NCBI GenBank assembly: GCA_958295805.1
Contig: OY282373.1
Location: 2,513,001 to 2,577,000 of the forward strand
Source: an uncultured Nitrospirales bacterium
GTDB taxonomy: Bacteria > Nitrospirota > Nitrospiria > Nitrospirales > UBA8639
Length of the DNA: 64,000 nt
Direction of reading: 5' to 3'
In this document: positions 16,601-26,213 of the stretch, piece after piece
Layout of the letters: every line of letters starts with the position of its first letter
Position numbering within the stretch: position 1 is the stretch's first letter
Translations under genes and position numbers: made by a program
Notes under the pieces: generated by a model
Told to the model about the DNA's origin: nothing
Databases searched by the model: none
The model's input: only the letters and a program-made list of their open reading frames with translations

Positions 16601-19600
16601 CGCTCAGGGTCACGGCGTCGCCTTCGCTCACCGTCTGATCCGTCCCCGCGTCCGCGGTCGGTAGGTCGTTGTCCGCATTGACCGTGACCACCACCACGTC
16701 GGTGCCACTCTGTTTCCCGGTCCCGGGGCTTCCTCCGGCGTCCGTCACCGTCAGCGTGAACGTCAGGGTCGTGGGCCCCGTCAACTCCGGGACGGTGAAC
16801 GTCGTGGTGGCCGTGGCCGCCCCCGTCAGCGTCATGGTGGGCGACCCCCCGGTCTGCCGCCAGGCGTAGGTCAGCACGCTCTGCTCCGGGTCCTGCCCCG
16901 TGCCGGTCAGGGTCACGGCGTCGCCCTCGCTCACCGTCTGATCCGACCCCGCCGCCGCGGTCGGCGCGTCGTTGTTCGCCCAGACCCGAATCGCCACCGT
17001 GTCGGTGCCACTCGCGCCCCCGGCGTCCGTCACCGTCAGCGTGAACGTCAGGGTCACATCCTCTACCAACTCCGGCGCGGTGAACGTCGCCGTGGTCGTC
17101 GTGCCCCCCGTCAGCGTCACGGTCGGCGACCCCCCGGTCTGCGTCCAGGCGTAGCTCAGCGCCGTGTTCTCCGGATCCTCACCGCTGCCGGTCAGGGTCA
17201 CGACCGTGCCTTCGTGGATGAACTGATTCGTTCCCGCCTCCGCGGTCGGCGCGTCGTTGTCCGCGTTGACCGTGACCACCACCTCGTCGGTCACACTGGC
17301 TCCGCCGGCCGTCACCGTCAGTTGGAACGTCAGGGCGGTGGGCCCCGTCAACTCCGAGAGGCTGAACGTCGGCGTGGTCGTCGTCGCCCCCGTCAGCGTC
17401 ACGGTCGGCGAGCCCCCGGTCTGCGTCCAGGCGTAGCTCAGCGCCGCGTTCTCCGGATCCTGGCCGCTGCCGCTCAGGGTCACGGCGTCGCCTTCGCTCA
17501 CCGTCTGATCCGTCCCCGCGTCCGCGGTCGGTAGGTCGTTGTCCGCATTGACCGTGACCACCACCACGTCGGTGCCACTCTGTTTCCCGGTCCCGGGGCT
17601 TCCTCCGGCGTCCGTCACCGTCAGCGTGAACGTCAGGGTCGTGGGCCCCGTCAACTCCGGGACGGTGAACGTCGTGGTGGCCGTGGCCGCCCCCGTCAGC
17701 GTCATGGTGGGCGACCCCCCGGTCTGCCGCCAGGCGTAGGTCAGCACGCTCTGCTCCGGGTCCTGCCCCGTGCCGGTCAGGGTCACGGCGTCGCCCTCGC
17801 TCACCGTCTGATCCGACCCCGCCGCCGCGGTCGGCGCGTCGTTGTTCGCCCAGACCCGAATCGCCACCGTGTCGGTGCCACTCGCGCCCCCGGCGTCCGT
17901 CACCGTCAGCGTGAACGTCAGGGTCACATCCTCTACCAACTCCGGCGCGGTGAACGTCGCCGTGGTCGTCGTGCCCCCCGTCAGCGTCACGGTCGGCGAC
18001 CCCCCGGTCTGCGTCCAGGCGTAGCTCAGCGCCGTGTTCTCCGGATCCTCACCGCTGCCGGTCAGGGTCACGACCGTGCCTTCGTGGATGAACTGATTCG
18101 TTCCCGCCTCCGCGGTCGGCGCGTCGTTGTCCGCGTTGACCGTGACCACCACCTCGTCGGTCACACTGGCTCCGCCGGCCGTCACCGTCAGTTGGAACGT
18201 CAGGGCGGTGGGCCCCGTCAACTCCGAGAGGCTGAACGTCGGCGTGGTCGTCGTCGCCCCCGTCAGCGTCACGGTCGGCGAGCCCCCGGTCTGCGTCCAG
18301 GCGTAGCTCAGCGCCGCGTTCTCCGGATCCTGGCCGCTGCCGCTCAGGGTCACGGCGTCGCCTTCGCTCACCGTCTGATCCGTCCCCGCGTCCGCGGTCG
18401 GTAGGTCGTTGTCCGCATTGACCGTGACCACCACCACGTCGGTGCCACTCTGTTTCCCGGTCCCGGGGCTTCCTCCGGCGTCCGTCACCGTCAGCGTGAA
18501 CGTCAGGGTCGTGGGCCCCGTCAACTCCGGGACGGTGAACGTCGTGGTGGCCGTGGCCGCCCCCGTCAGCGTCATGGTGGGCGACCCCCCGGTCTGCCGC
18601 CAGGCGTAGGTCAGCACGCTCTGCTCCGGGTCCTGCCCCGTGCCGGTCAGGGTCACGGCGTCGCCCTCGCTCACCGTCTGATCCGACCCCGCCGCCGCGG
18701 TCGGCGCGTCGTTGTTCGCCCAGACCCGAATCGCCACCGTGTCGGTGCCACTCGCGCCCCCGGCGTCCGTCACCGTCAGCGTGAACGTCAGGGTCACATC
18801 CTCTACCAACTCCGGCGCGGTGAACGTCGCCGTGGTCGTCGTGCCCCCCGTCAGCGTCACGGTCGGCGACCCCCCGGTCTGCGTCCAGGCGTAGCTCAGC
18901 GCCGTGTTCTCCGGATCCTCACCGCTGCCGGTCAGGGTCACGACCGTGCCTTCGTGGATGAACTGATTCGTTCCCGCCTCCGCGGTCGGCGCGTCGTTGT
19001 CCGCGTTGACCGTGACCACCACCTCGTCGGTCACACTGGCTCCGCCGGCCGTCACCGTCAGTTGGAACGTCAGGGCGGTGGGCCCCGTCAACTCCGAGAG
19101 GCTGAACGTCGGCGTGGTCGTCGTCGCCCCCGTCAGCGTCACGGTCGGCGAGCCCCCGGTCTGCGTCCAGGCGTAGCTCAGCGCCGCGTTCTCCGGATCC
19201 TGGCCGCTGCCGCTCAGGGTCACGGCGTCGCCTTCGCTCACCGTCTGATCCGTCCCCGCGTCCGCGGTCGGTAGGTCGTTGTCCGCATTGACCGTGACCA
19301 CCACCACGTCGGTGCCACTCTGTTTCCCGGTCCCGGGGCTTCCTCCGGCGTCCGTCACCGTCAGCGTGAACGTCAGGGTCGTGGGCCCCGTCAACTCCGG
19401 GACGGTGAACGTCGTGGTGGCCGTGGCCGCCCCCGTCAGCGTCATGGTGGGCGACCCCCCGGTCTGCCGCCAGGCGTAGGTCAGCACGCTCTGCTCCGGG
19501 TCCTGCCCCGTGCCGGTCAGGGTCACGGCGTCGCCCTCGCTCACCGTCTGATCCGACCCCGCCGCCGCGGTCGGCGCGTCGTTGTTCGCCCAGACCCGAA

Positions 19601-20978
19601 TCGCCACCGTGTCGGTGCCACTCGCGCCCCCGGCGTCCGTCACCGTCAGCGTGAACGTCAGGGTCACATCCTCTACCAACTCCGGCGCGGTGAACGTCGC
19701 CGTGGTCGTCGTGCCCCCCGTCAGCGTCACGGTCGGCGACCCCCCGGTCTGCGTCCAGGCGTAGCTCAGCGCCGTGTTCTCCGGATCCTCACCGCTGCCG
19801 GTCAGGGTCACGACCGTGCCTTCGTGGATGAACTGATTCGTTCCCGCCTCCGCGGTCGGCGCGTCGTTGTCCGCGTTGACCGTGACCACCACCTCGTCGG
19901 TCACACTGGCTCCGCCGGCCGTCACCGTCAGTTGGAACGTCAGGGCGGTGGGCCCCGTCAACTCCGAGAGGCTGAACGTCGGCGTGGTCGTCGTCGCCCC
20001 CGTCAGCGTCACGGTCGGCGAGCCCCCGGTCTGCGTCCAGGCGTAGCTCAGCGCCGCGTTCTCCGGATCCTGGCCGCTGCCGCTCAGGGTCACGGCGTCG
20101 CCTTCGCTCACCGTCTGATCCGTCCCCGCGTCCGCGGTCGGTAGGTCGTTGTCCGCATTGACCGTGACCACCACCACGTCGGTGCCACTCTGTTTCCCGG
20201 TCCCGGGGCTTCCTCCGGCGTCCGTCACCGTCAGCGTGAACGTCAGGGTCGTGGGCCCCGTCAACTCCGGGACGGTGAACGTCGTGGTGGCCGTGGCCGC
20301 CCCCGTCAGCGTCATGGTGGGCGACCCCCCGGTCTGCCGCCAGGCGTAGGTCAGCACGCTCTGCTCCGGGTCCTGCCCCGTGCCGGTCAGGGTCACGGCG
20401 TCGCCCTCGCTCACCGTCTGATCCGACCCCGCCGCCGCGGTCGGCGCGTCGTTGTTCGCCCAGACCCGAATCGCCACCGTGTCGGTGCCACTCGCGCCCC
20501 CGGCGTCCGTCACCGTCAGCGTGAACGTCAGGGTCACATCCTCTACCAACTCCGGCGCGGTGAACGTCGCCGTGGTCGTCGTGCCCCCCGTCAGCGTCAC
20601 GGTCGGCGACCCCCCGGTCTGCGTCCAGGCGTAGCTCAGCGCCGTGTTCTCCGGATCCTCACCGCTGCCGGTCAGGGTCACGACCGTGCCTTCGTGGATG
20701 AACTGATTCGTTCCCGCCTCCGCGGTCGGCGCGTCGTTGTCCGCGTTGACCGTGACCACCACCGTGGGAGTTGCGGCCACGGCCACGATTGGCGTGGTGG
20801 CGTCGCACATGCCGGCAATCGCAAGTAGTCCACCAGCAACGGCAACCGCTCGCCGCAACGCTTGCTTCCGGGACCGCGTGGGGGGTGGATGGGGGGTAGA
20901 GACCGATGACCGCATACAGGCCGAAGCACAAAAGGACGTGAGAATCTTCCCGAGCCCGAGACGAGGTGCCTCACCCAT
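13694..20978 (-). CDS. Giant Ig/PKD-repeat autotransporter with C-terminal beta-barrel, frameshifted
   Basis: A predicted outer-membrane autotransporter adhesin of about 2,427 aa once one extra base is removed. Order: an N-terminal basic region and hydrophobic signal-like segment (residues 40-70); 17 PKD/Ig-like domains of about 96 aa with the pattern NDAPTA-AG-DQTV-EGDAVTLTG-G-DPE and YAWTQTGG; two putative-Ig (He_PIG-like) domains; then an autotransporter beta domain ending in RLRWQW, the usual aromatic outer-membrane terminus. Five copies of a three-domain block are nearly identical in DNA. As written, the frame breaks at a C6 run (14244-14249) and the first frame ends at 14121 inside the barrel. 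The start may be 20978 or 20915; neither has a clear ribosome binding site. Confidence 0.85.
14244..14249 (-). other. C6 homopolymer at a coding frameshift
   Basis: A run of six C (six G on the coding strand) lies in the beta-barrel region. With six, translation passes from RLEVGG into PVGSGRR and ends at 14121. With five, it continues as GGRWDRGDVARG through a well-formed barrel to RLRWQW at 13694. Either a slippage-prone phase-variation tract or a sequencing or assembly error. Confidence 0.75.
16502..20763 (-). repeat. Tandem 870-bp repeat, about 4.9 copies
   Basis: An 870-bp unit (290 codons, three Ig/PKD-like domains) repeats with exact period: identical text starts at 16669, 17539, 18409, 19279 and 20149. 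The copies appear identical apart from the edges; for example the copy nearest the 3' end has GGGTCC at 16585-16590 where later copies have GGATCC. Such identity points to very recent expansion or gene conversion, and the copy number is likely to vary or be misassembled. Confidence 0.95.
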
Positions 20979-21098
20979 CTACGTTTCTCACCCATTTCTT
21001 CTTCATCTTCGTCTCATGCCCTCTGAATCCAGAGAAAAAAGTATCTCATCAAAAATTCCTATTCAAAGACCGGGAAGAGAATTCCTCGTGCTTGTAAC

Positions 21099-21144
21099 TT
21101 ATTAAAAGACGATAAATATGTGGTCAATTTTTGACATAAGTCAA
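21099..21144 (-). promoter_or_regulatory. Candidate promoter with FNR/CRP-like box for the giant autotransporter
   Basis: On the minus strand there is TTGACC (21127-21122), 17 bases, then TAATAA (21104-21099). Just upstream is TTGAC-ATAA-GTCAA at 21131-21144, a perfect 5-bp inverted repeat with the half-site spacing of FNR/CRP-family operators; a third half-site overlaps the -35 box. The box centre is about 45 bases from the expected start of transcription, close to a class II activator position. Inference from pattern only. Confidence 0.4.
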
Positions 21145-21168
21145 TCTAAAAATGCTGAAGAAAGAGGG

Positions 21169-21183
21169 CAGAAAAAATCTTCT
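21169..21183. repeat. Target site duplication, left
   Basis: CAGAAAAAATCTTCT directly abuts the left inverted repeat of the IS and is identical to the copy at 23006-23020. The bases just outside both copies differ, which delimits the duplication to 15 bp. Confidence 0.85.
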
Positions 21184-23005
21184 GTCAACCCAAAGCCAAG
21201 ATGTCCCCTTTGAGCAAAGCGAAGATGTCCCCTTGGGAGGTTTTGGAATGGGAGGTTGGTGCTCCAAGGGCGTCGTGGGGTGGCCTGTGGACAACCCCGT
21301 CGCTGCCTCCCCCCGACCGCCGGTTGCCCACAGGCTTCACGCGCTCGCGCGAAGGGGGGCAGGAACGGTCAAGACAAGACAGGGAGAGGGTGTCGAGGAG
21401 ATACCCCTGGAGGGGCCCGGTTCGGCTTGGGCCGGGTGATGATCGCTGCGGTGAGTGGCTGGAGGCTGACCCACCCCCAGGGGGCTGTGGATGATCAGGC
21501 GCAGGGCCATGGGCGGGTTTGAGGCAGCGCAGAGTTGCAACCGCTCACGCGGTTGCAGTCCCCCTCCCTTGGCTGCGGCGCCGGAAGCCCCTGAGGCCAA
21601 CCCTTCCGCTCCGAGGGGCGGGGGGTTAGCGGGGAGGGTGCGAGACAGGAGAGGAGGGGGGGTGTCTCCAGCGGTTCCAGGGGTGGTCTGGGGAGGGTTT
21701 GTACTTGGGGCGTTTGCGTTGGAGCCCACGGGCGGTGTCGACGGTTCGGTGGAGGCTCTTCTCGTCGTCCACCGGGATGGGAGTTGGGCCTTGGGCGAGG
21801 ATGCGGTAGTCGAGGGTCTGGCCCTGACATAACAGGGTGACGCGACCGTCGAAGTCCTCGCACACGGTGACGGGGCTTGAGCGCAGGCGGTAGCCCCTGC
21901 CTTGGTTCAAGACTTGGTATTCCCTGTTGCGGTATCTCAGGGTGAGGTTGCGGCTCAGCTTGCGGGTGGAGTGGCAGCTCACGATGAGGTTGAGGGAATC
22001 GGGGTCGTGCAGCACTGGGCGGTGGGCGTCGTGGGGGTTGTGGGGCGGGCGGGCGAAGCGGCGGTTGTGGTCAGCCATGTACTTGGGCACGAAGGCATTG
22101 GCCTCGTTGATGGAGTGGATGCCGCAAAGGCGCAACTCCTTGACCAAGCGGTCCTGGAGGGTCTCGTTGGCCCGTTCCACCCGGCCCTTGGCCTGGGGGG
22201 TGTTGGCGTGGATGGGTTGGATGTCCAGGGTTTGAAGCGCCCGGGTGAACTGAGTCCGTTCGCCCTCGCGGTCCTGTTGAGTGACCCGGAAGATGCTGTG
22301 CTTGTCCGAATAGATGGCCACCGGACGACCGTACTGGTCCAGATACCCGCGCAGGGTCCTCATGTAGGCTTCGGTGGTCTCGGCCTCGACGAAACGCAGG
22401 GCCATGAGCCGGCTGGTGGCGTCGTCGATGAACACGATCAGGGTGCATGACGGCCCCCGCTCCTCGAACCATCGGTGCGGCGAGCCGTCGATCTGCACCA
22501 ACTCGCCCACGGCCTGTCGCCGGGGACGGCTGTGATGCACCCGCATCCCCCGGCGCTTCTTCGACCGCCACAGCCCCGCTGCCGCCATCCACTTGCGCAA
22601 GGTCTCCACCGACACCCGGTAGCCGTGCCCCTCCCACAGCTTCTCCCAGGCCAGGGTCGGTGAAAAATCTTCGTAGCGCTCCCGCACCACCGCCAAGATC
22701 TCTGCCCGAACCTCCGGCGCTATCGCGTTGCTCGCCTTGCGCCCCCGATGCCCCGAAATCAGCCCCTTCGCCCCCAACTCCCGGTAGCGCCGCACCAGCC
22801 GCTTCACTTGCCGCACACTCAGCCTCAACCGCTCCCCCGCTTCCCGTTGCACCAGCCGCTTCCCCACGACCTCCCGGATCACTTCCAGCCGGTCCACCTC
22901 GCGCATGGTCATCCCCTCTTCTGGCTTCGCCATCCCTTGTCCCCCTTCCTCAAAGGGGACATCTTAGCTTTGCTCATTAGGGGACATTATCGCTTTGCTC
23001 TAACA
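21184..23005 (-). mobile_element. Insertion sequence, IS1202/ISNCY type
   Basis: An intact 1,822-bp element. Its ends are imperfect inverted repeats of about 50 bp that each carry two copies of an AAGC-GA-GATGTCCCC motif: GTCAACCCAAAGCCAAGATG on the left, and TGTTAGAGCAAAGCGATAAT when the right end is read inward. It is flanked by a perfect 15-bp direct repeat. Long target duplications are characteristic of the IS1202 group; from memory, 15-18 bp marks an ISTde1-like subgroup. About 440 bp between the left end and the transposase stop has no supported gene. Confidence 0.85.
21626..22933 (-). CDS. IS1202/ISNCY-type DDE transposase
   Basis: A 435-aa transposase. N-terminal helix-turn-helix domains (residues about 10-125) include VRQVKRLVRRYRELGAKGL and VSVETLRKWMAAAGLW. 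The rve-type catalytic core has D149 (QIDGSP), D210 (IYSDKH) and E253 (GRVERANETLQ), and then a basic, proline-rich tail. The reading frame is intact, so the element may be active. It is the only gene in the IS. Confidence 0.9.
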   Translation of the reverse strand: MAKPEEGMTMREVDRLEVIREVVGKRLVQREAGERLRLSVRQVKRLVRRYRELGAKGLISGHRGRKASNAIAPEVRAEILAVVRERYEDFSPTLAWEKLWEGHGYRVSVETLRKWMAAAGLWRSKKRRGMRVHHSRPRRQAVGELVQIDGSPHRWFEERGPSCTLIVFIDDATSRLMALRFVEAETTEAYMRTLRGYLDQYGRPVAIYSDKHSIFRVTQQDREGERTQFTRALQTLDIQPIHANTPQAKGRVERANETLQDRLVKELRLCGIHSINEANAFVPKYMADHNRRFARPPHNPHDAHRPVLHDPDSLNLIVSCHSTRKLSRNLTLRYRNREYQVLNQGRGYRLRSSPVTVCEDFDGRVTLLCQGQTLDYRILAQGPTPIPVDDEKSLHRTVDTARGLQRKRPKYKPSPDHPWNRWRHPPSSPVSHPPR

Positions 23006-23020
23006 CAGAAAAAATCTTCT
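23006..23020. repeat. Target site duplication, right
   Basis: CAGAAAAAATCTTCT directly follows the right inverted repeat of the IS and is identical to 21169-21183. A perfect duplication suggests recent insertion. Confidence 0.85.
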
Positions 23021-23089
23021 TGAAACCAGGGACGTCGGTTGTTATAGTTGGCGTCTTTTTCCCTCTCGATACGATCACATACTGCTTGG

Positions 23090-24454
23090 ATGAACATGGA
23101 TCATTCTCCATCACGACACGGCCAATGGTCTTCACGATTGGCCTTTATTCTGGCAGCCACCGGCTCCGCGGTCGGCCTCGGCAACATCTGGAAATTTCCT
23201 TACATTACCGGAGAGAACGGCGGAAGCGCCTTTGTCCTGGTTTATCTCCTCTGCGTGGCCGCTCTCGGAGTTCCGCTGATGATGGCGGAGGTGATGCTGG
23301 GCCGGTACGGGAAACAGACGCCGATCAATACCATGCGGATGCTGGCGAAGAAGGCTCAGGCCGGCCAAGGCTGGCAATTTCTCGGATGGGCCGGGACCCT
23401 TGCCGGCTTCTTGATCCTTACCTATTACAGCGTCATCGGCGGCTGGACCCTTGGGTACGTCTTCTACGCGGTGAGCGGGAGGTTCTCCGGTCTCAGCGGG
23501 GAGGGAGCCTCCGGACTCTTCGGCAACTTTGTCGGGAGTCCCCTGGTGCAGGTGGGGTGGCACACGGTGTTCATGCTGATGACCATGTGGATCATCTCCC
23601 GAGGGGTGCGGCGCGGCCTGGAAAAGGCCGTGACGACTCTCATGCCGGCGCTGGTGGTGCTGTTGCTCATCATGGTGGGGTACGCCATGACGACCGGCTT
23701 CTTCCTGAAGGGCGTGGCCTTTTTATTCACCCCGGACTTCAGCCATTTTTCCGAAACCAGTATGCTCACGGCCATGGGCCACGCCTTCTTTACCTTGAGC
23801 CTGGGGATGGGCGCCATTATGATGTACGGGGCCTACGTTCCCGAAACAACGTCCATCGGGACGACGTCCCTGGTCATTGCCATCGTCGATACCGTGGTGG
23901 CTCTCCTGGCGGGATTGGCTATCTTCCCCATCGTGTTTGCTCACGGTCTGGAACCCGGGGCCGGGCCAAGTCTGATTTTTGAAACCCTCCCCGTGGCTTT
24001 CGGCGACATAGCCGGCGGGACGTTGCTCGGGACGCTCTTTTTTGTGTTGCTCATGATTGCCGCATGGACTTCGTCCATTTCCCTGGTTGAACCGGCGGTC
24101 ACCATGCTGATTGAACGGTTCAACGTGACCCGCCTGCAAGCCAGCGCGTGGGTGGGGCTGACGGCTTGGCTCCTGGGCTTCGCGACGGCGTTTTCATTCA
24201 ACGTGTGGTCGGAGGTCACGGTCCTGGGCATGACGTTTTTCGATCACCTCGATTTTCTCACTTCCAACCTGATGCTGCCCTTGGGCGGAGTCGGTATCGC
24301 CATGTTTGCAGGCTGGTGCATGACGACGGAATCTACCCGGACGGCGCTTGGCCTGCACCAGGGTCCCTGGTATTCCCTCTGGCTCTTCTTGATTCGCTTC
24401 GTGGCTCCGGTCGCGGTGTCAATCGTCCTTCTCCACGCCGTCGGCGCGTTCTAA
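23090..24454 (+). CDS. Sodium:neurotransmitter symporter-family transporter
   Basis: A 454-aa integral membrane protein with about 11-12 predicted helices. It opens with the family signature WSSRLAFILAATGSAVGLGN followed by IWKFPY and GGSAFVLVYL. Members import amino acids or related solutes with Na+; the substrate here is unknown. The ATG at 23090 is chosen over a TTG at 23048 because the conserved helix 1 then starts about 15 residues in. The IS lies just upstream, so its native promoter may have been displaced. Confidence 0.9.
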   Translation: MNMDHSPSRHGQWSSRLAFILAATGSAVGLGNIWKFPYITGENGGSAFVLVYLLCVAALGVPLMMAEVMLGRYGKQTPINTMRMLAKKAQAGQGWQFLGWAGTLAGFLILTYYSVIGGWTLGYVFYAVSGRFSGLSGEGASGLFGNFVGSPLVQVGWHTVFMLMTMWIISRGVRRGLEKAVTTLMPALVVLLLIMVGYAMTTGFFLKGVAFLFTPDFSHFSETSMLTAMGHAFFTLSLGMGAIMMYGAYVPETTSIGTTSLVIAIVDTVVALLAGLAIFPIVFAHGLEPGAGPSLIFETLPVAFGDIAGGTLLGTLFFVLLMIAAWTSSISLVEPAVTMLIERFNVTRLQASAWVGLTAWLLGFATAFSFNVWSEVTVLGMTFFDHLDFLTSNLMLPLGGVGIAMFAGWCMTTESTRTALGLHQGPWYSLWLFLIRFVAPVAVSIVLLHAVGAF

Positions 24455-24557
24455 CGTTTTGCAGTTTTCAGCAATCGGCACTCCACAATCCCCTCACCCC
24501 CGGATCACGTCCGGGGCAGCCTCTGAGCCTATCCCTTCAGGGGAGAAGGGAAGAGGG

Positions 24558-26159
24558 ATGTCGTCGGTCCCGCGCACGTGGTTCTTTTGTCTGCTCACGG
24601 GGGTGGGGTACTCGCTTTCTGCGTCTAATCTGCTTGAGGGTTTTCCTTGGGGCGTGCTGGCCTGGGTCGTCCTGCTTCCTCTTCATCGCGTGCTCATCGA
24701 TACCACGGAACGGCAGGCGTTCTGCCGGGGATGGTTGGCCGGCTTTTTTGCGTTTGTCGGTACCATGTACTGGGTGGTGATCGCGATGCACCTCTACGGG
24801 AAGGTGCCGCTCCCCGTCAGCTTCGCGCTGATGGTGTTATTGGCCGCGTATCTGGGGTTGTATTTCGGGGCGTATGCGTGGGGATTCGTATGGCTGGAAC
24901 GCCGATGGCCAGCCATGGCGTGGGTTCTGGCTCCCTGCTGGTGGGTGTCGCTGGAGTTTGTGCGCACCTACGCCTTGAGCGGGTTGCCTTGGGGTCTCCT
25001 GGGGTATTCTCAGTTTCAATGGTTGCCTCTCATCCAAATTGCCAATATTACCGGCGTCTACGGTGTGTCCTTTCTCATCGTGCTGGTGAACGTGTCAGTG
25101 TTTTTTCTGCTGCGGTGGATGGTGGCGGTGAGAGGGGAAGCGGGAAAGAGGGAAGGTGGAGTGGCAACAGGTCCCGACGGTCTTCCACGGCCGTGGGTGC
25201 CTCTGGTTGTTGCCGCGGCTACGGTGTTGGTCGTCTGGCTCTACGGGATGAGTCAGCTCACTTTCCCGGCTTCCCCTACTCTGACGGTCGGGATCGTGCA
25301 GGCCAATATCGATCAGGCACTGAAATGGGACGAAGCGTATCGCCTGGAAACGTTGGCGCGATACGACCGGCTTACGAAAACCGTGAGCCCCGACGCCGAC
25401 GTGATTCTGTGGCCCGAGGCGGCTACGCCTTTTTTGTTTGCGCGAGAAGTCGGCTATCAATCGCTGGTGGCGGAGACGGTGCGAGACGCGCAGGTGCCCC
25501 TGGTGTTTGGAAGTCCGGCCCTCGGACGGCACGCCGACGGCCGAACGGCGTTGCTGAACAGCGCGTACGTGTTGTCCCCCGACGGGCACGTGACCGGACG
25601 GTACGATAAGCAACATCTTGTGCCTTTTGGTGAATATATTCCCCTGAAATCCGTGCTCTTTTTTCTGGATAAACTGGTTGAAGGGATCGGCGATTTTCAG
25701 CCGGGGCCAGGGCCTACCCTGCTCTCGATTCCCCACGAAGCCGGGCAGGTTCCGTTCGGCGTCGCCATCTGTTATGAGGTTATTTTTCCGGATCTGGTTC
25801 GGCGTCTCGCCGCGACGGGGGCCGCCTTTCTGGTGACGCTCACCAATGACGCCTGGTTCGGCTCTACCGTGGCGCCCTCTCAGCACTTTGCCATGGTGGT
25901 GTTTCGTGCGGTGGAACATCGGCTGGCGTTCGCCCGTGCGGCGAATACCGGTATTTCCGGCGTGATTGATCCCACCGGCCGCATCCTGGCCGCCACGCCC
26001 CTGTTTGCCGAACGCACCTTGACCCGGACGATTCCACTGGGTGCGCCGACGACGTTCTATACCCGATTCGGCGACGTGTTTGCCTGGACCTGTGTTATTC
26101 TGTCTCTGTTTTTGTTATTGTTGACGCGATTGTTGAGGAATCGCAGGATCGTTGATTGA
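24558..26159 (+). CDS. lnt: Apolipoprotein N-acyltransferase
   Basis: A 533-aa inner-membrane enzyme that adds the third acyl chain to lipoproteins in the periplasm. About six N-terminal membrane helices (LLTGVGYSLSASNLL, FFAFVGTMYWVVIAM) precede a nitrilase-like domain with the Glu-Lys-Cys triad seen as WPEAATPF, YDKQHLVPFGEY and AICYEVIFPD; one more helix ends the protein. The ATG at 24558 has a purine-rich AGAAGGG upstream; the frame is open further up through a repeat-like sequence. It heads lnt-prfB-lysS-lolC-lolD. Confidence 0.93.
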   Translation: MSSVPRTWFFCLLTGVGYSLSASNLLEGFPWGVLAWVVLLPLHRVLIDTTERQAFCRGWLAGFFAFVGTMYWVVIAMHLYGKVPLPVSFALMVLLAAYLGLYFGAYAWGFVWLERRWPAMAWVLAPCWWVSLEFVRTYALSGLPWGLLGYSQFQWLPLIQIANITGVYGVSFLIVLVNVSVFFLLRWMVAVRGEAGKREGGVATGPDGLPRPWVPLVVAAATVLVVWLYGMSQLTFPASPTLTVGIVQANIDQALKWDEAYRLETLARYDRLTKTVSPDADVILWPEAATPFLFAREVGYQSLVAETVRDAQVPLVFGSPALGRHADGRTALLNSAYVLSPDGHVTGRYDKQHLVPFGEYIPLKSVLFFLDKLVEGIGDFQPGPGPTLLSIPHEAGQVPFGVAICYEVIFPDLVRRLAATGAAFLVTLTNDAWFGSTVAPSQHFAMVVFRAVEHRLAFARAANTGISGVIDPTGRILAATPLFAERTLTRTIPLGAPTTFYTRFGDVFAWTCVILSLFLLLLTRLLRNRRIVD

Positions 26160-26213
26160 AGACGGCTGATTGCTCATTGGCTTTTATTCACAACACTTTC
26201 ACGGGAGTGCGTC

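Noticed and set aside
16600-20640. Repeated plus-strand ORFs opposite the autotransporter
   Set aside because: They are antisense shadows repeating with the 870-bp period; the minus-strand frame has the domains and a beta-barrel.
21280-21300. DnaA box or origin near TGTGGACAAC
   Set aside because: A single imperfect match inside the IS; no cluster of boxes or dnaA/dnaN genes.
21491-21832. Passenger gene in the IS
   Set aside because: Overlaps the transposase 3' end in antisense and has no recognisable content.
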